Position numbers and translations under genes: made by a program
Assembly (NCBI GenBank): GCA_003245875.1
Contig: QKBW01000045.1
Span: 1-6,761, forward strand
Source of the DNA: Candidatus Kaiserbacteria bacterium
GTDB lineage: Bacteria > Patescibacteriota > Minisyncoccia > Phycocordibacterales > UBA918
Direction: 5' to 3'
DNA: 6,761 nucleotides
Shown: positions 5,437 through 6,761 of the stretch, piece after piece
Numbering within the stretch: the first letter of the stretch is position 1
How the letters are laid out: the number at the start of each line of letters is the position of its first letter
Notes under the pieces: generated by a model
The model's database searches: none
What the model was told of the DNA's origin: nothing
Seen by the model: the letters and a program-made list of their open reading frames with translations, nothing else

Positions 5437-6537
5437 ATGTCAAAAGACATTCAAGAAGGAGGAAAAAAACGCGTGTGGTCTTGCAATGAATGGGATCCTT
5501 TGGAGGAAGTAATTGTGGGTACTGTTGAAAATGCCACGGTACCTACATGGAATCCTGCATTGGCAGCAACAACACCGAGTCACGCAAAATGGTTTTTTGA
5601 TAAATACGGCGGACAACCTTTCCCGGATGACATGATTGAAAAGGCATCAAAAGAACTGGATAATCTAGCAGATGTTTTGAAAAGTTTGGGTGTTACTGTA
5701 CAACGACCCGAGACTCTTGATTTTAGTAAGGAAGTCACTACACCTTGGTGGAATAGTAAGGGGTTGTATGCAGCCATGCCACGTGATGTGTTGATGGTTG
5801 TTGGTGACACCATTATTGAGGCCCCAATGGCATGGCGAGCACGTTATTTTGAAATCTATGCGTATCGCCGCTTGATTGAAGATTATTTTAAGGATGGTTC
5901 ACGTTGGTTGGTTGCACCGAAGGCAACTATGTCCGAACGCTTTTATAATGCTGGTTATAGCCCAGAGCAAGCTACTATTGATAGCGTAAGACAGTTTGTG
6001 GTTTCTGAAAACGAAGTAGCATTTGATGCTGCGGACTTCGTACGTTTTGGAAAAGATATTTTTGTGCAAAAAAGTAACGTTACCAACGCTATGGGTATCG
6101 AATGGGTACGTCGTCATCTTGACGATGATTTCTCTGTACATGAAGTTGAGTTTGGTGATGAGCACCCAATGCATATAGACACCACTATAGTGCCGCTTGG
6201 TCCTGGAAAACTCATGATAAACCCTTCTTGGGTGGAAAGGTCTCAGATCCCTGCTCAATTTGACTCATGGGAGATTATTGAAGCCCCAGCACCTGTCAAA
6301 CCATATGACTCAGCGCTCTACTTCTCCAGTGACTGGTTAACCATGAATATTCTCACAGTCGACGAAAAGCACATTATTGTTGAGGAGAATGAAGAGCCTT
6401 TGATTGCACTTTTGAAGCAGCACGGATTCGAACCAATTCCTATTCCATTCAGAAACTTCTACCCGTTCGGTGGTTCAGTGCATTGCGCAACAGCTGATAT
6501 ACGACGCCGAGGGACATTACAATCCTACTTCTCGTAA
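5437..6537 (+). CDS. Glycine amidinotransferase-like enzyme (AGAT/StrB family)
   Basis: Family members move the amidino group of arginine to an amine, giving ornithine plus a guanidino compound (guanidinoacetate for AGAT, an inosamine derivative for StrB). The 366 aa align closely with vertebrate AGAT as I recall it: NEWDPLEEVIVG at 17-28, GLYAAMPRDVLMVVG at 109-123, IIEAPMAWRAR at 126-136, FDAADFVRFG at 196-205, HPMHID at 243-248 and the C-terminal DIRRRGTLQSY at 354-364. The triad is present: Asp197, His246, Cys350, with the same 49- and 104-residue spacings as human Asp254/His303/Cys407. His243 replaces human Asn300, a residue near the acceptor, so glycine specificity is uncertain; Met245 matches Met302. 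The ATG at 5437 lacks a Shine-Dalgarno sequence, while AAGGAGG at 5456-5462 precedes an in-frame GTG at 5473 (codon 13), a plausible alternative start. Monocistronic, with its own terminator downstream. Confidence 0.93.
   Translation: MSKDIQEGGKKRVWSCNEWDPLEEVIVGTVENATVPTWNPALAATTPSHAKWFFDKYGGQPFPDDMIEKASKELDNLADVLKSLGVTVQRPETLDFSKEVTTPWWNSKGLYAAMPRDVLMVVGDTIIEAPMAWRARYFEIYAYRRLIEDYFKDGSRWLVAPKATMSERFYNAGYSPEQATIDSVRQFVVSENEVAFDAADFVRFGKDIFVQKSNVTNAMGIEWVRRHLDDDFSVHEVEFGDEHPMHIDTTIVPLGPGKLMINPSWVERSQIPAQFDSWEIIEAPAPVKPYDSALYFSSDWLTMNILTVDEKHIIVEENEEPLIALLKQHGFEPIPIPFRNFYPFGGSVHCATADIRRRGTLQSYFS
5456..5462 (+). promoter_or_regulatory. Shine-Dalgarno-like AAGGAGG inside the annotated amidinotransferase 5' end
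   Basis: This is a near-perfect anti-SD complement and the strongest Shine-Dalgarno seen before any start in the window. It lies 10 nt before an in-frame GTG (5473-5475). Starting there would remove 12 residues and leave WSCNEWDPLEE, close to where homologous catalytic domains begin. It may instead be just the codons for Glu-Gly-Gly. Confidence 0.45.
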
Positions 6538-6544
6538 AACAAAA

Positions 6545-6761
6545 TTATCCAAAGGCCATTATGGCCGTCCCAACTGCCACAAGACAAATTGCGGCAGTTT
6601 TTTGTATGAGCCTATTTTTACTGAGTGCCATTTTATATTCAGGAGATCCGTAACGCGCCAAAAACCATCCTATAAAAAGCGTAAACACTGGATGAGATGC
6701 ACCTAAAGCGGTCACTACCGTAACTGATGGCCCCAACACTACGGCCATTTGGTTGGCAATT
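6545..6761 (-). CDS. EamA/DMT-type membrane transporter, C-terminal 71 residues (5' part beyond window)
   Basis: The minus-strand frame is open from the right edge to TAA at 6547-6545. The visible part shows two hydrophobic segments: VTVVTALGASHPVFTLFIGW, which resembles the ninth-helix region of EamA/DMT drug-metabolite permeases, and LIQKTAAICLVAVGTAIMAF at the C-terminus, which resembles the last helix. A short basic loop (about YGSPEYKMALSKNRL) joins them. EamA proteins usually have ten helices in the inner membrane and export or import small metabolites; the substrate cannot be told. An internal ATG at 6748 is not the likely start, because the frame continues upstream and the protein would lack most helices. 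It converges on the amidinotransferase gene with a 7-bp gap and no strong terminator of its own visible. Confidence 0.72.
   Translation of the reverse strand, partial: IANQMAVVLGPSVTVVTALGASHPVFTLFIGWFLARYGSPEYKMALSKNRLIQKTAAICLVAVGTAIMAFG
6572..6604 (+). terminator. Rho-independent terminator of the amidinotransferase gene
   Basis: AACTGCC (6572-6578) pairs with GGCAGTT (6593-6599), and CAA/TTG can extend the stem after one mismatch. Six T's run from 6598 to 6603. It lies 34 bp after the stop codon, within the 3' coding part of the convergent transporter gene. A separate GGCCAT-T-ATGGCC palindrome at 6554-6566 sits just before it. Confidence 0.8.

Noticed and set aside
6470..6706. 78-aa + strand frame past the amidinotransferase stop
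   Set aside because: It overlaps the amidinotransferase end out of frame, runs through the terminator and lies antisense to the transporter; Lys/Arg-rich translation without a domain.

Overview
The window looks like a compact bacterial chromosome segment, most likely from a Patescibacteria/CPR-type organism. This is an inference from gene style: an archaeal-type AspRS without the bacterial GAD insertion, a 7TM histidine kinase with an SHQLRSPLTSIRGY H-box, short spacers and almost no Shine-Dalgarno sequences. No marker gene fixes the lineage. TGA appears to be an ordinary stop: aspS ends in TGA two bases before the next start, which argues against the lineages that recode TGA.

Layout. Positions 1-5343 read leftward. 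In transcription order they hold an unannotated 54-aa single-pass membrane protein (5343-5179), a multi-TM sensor histidine kinase (5172-3514), trpS (3478-2540), a 352-bp leader containing a T-box riboswitch, aspS (2187-826), and the first 274 codons of an M29 metallo-aminopeptidase that runs off the left edge. A 93-bp divergent spacer separates this block from a rightward L-arginine:glycine amidinotransferase-like gene (5437-6537). That gene ends 7 bp from the convergent 3' end of an EamA/DMT-like transporter, which enters from the right edge. A rho-independent terminator for the amidinotransferase lies inside the transporter's coding sequence.

How the parts work together. The best regulatory signal is the T-box before aspS. 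The T-box motif at 2275-2288 and a 16-bp terminator hairpin with a U-tract at 2205-2258 share a strand, so an antiterminator (2249-2288) and the terminator exclude each other. The UGGC bulge would pair with a GCCA tRNA end, which fits tRNA-Asp. Uncharged tRNA-Asp should therefore raise AspRS and also the aminopeptidase, which starts about 2 nt after aspS. That couples aspartate charging to amino-acid recovery from peptides. The kinase has no response regulator in the window; the small membrane protein directly before it is a candidate partner. The amidinotransferase keeps the Asp/His/Cys triad of the family but has His where, by recall, human AGAT has Asn300, so its acceptor substrate may not be glycine.
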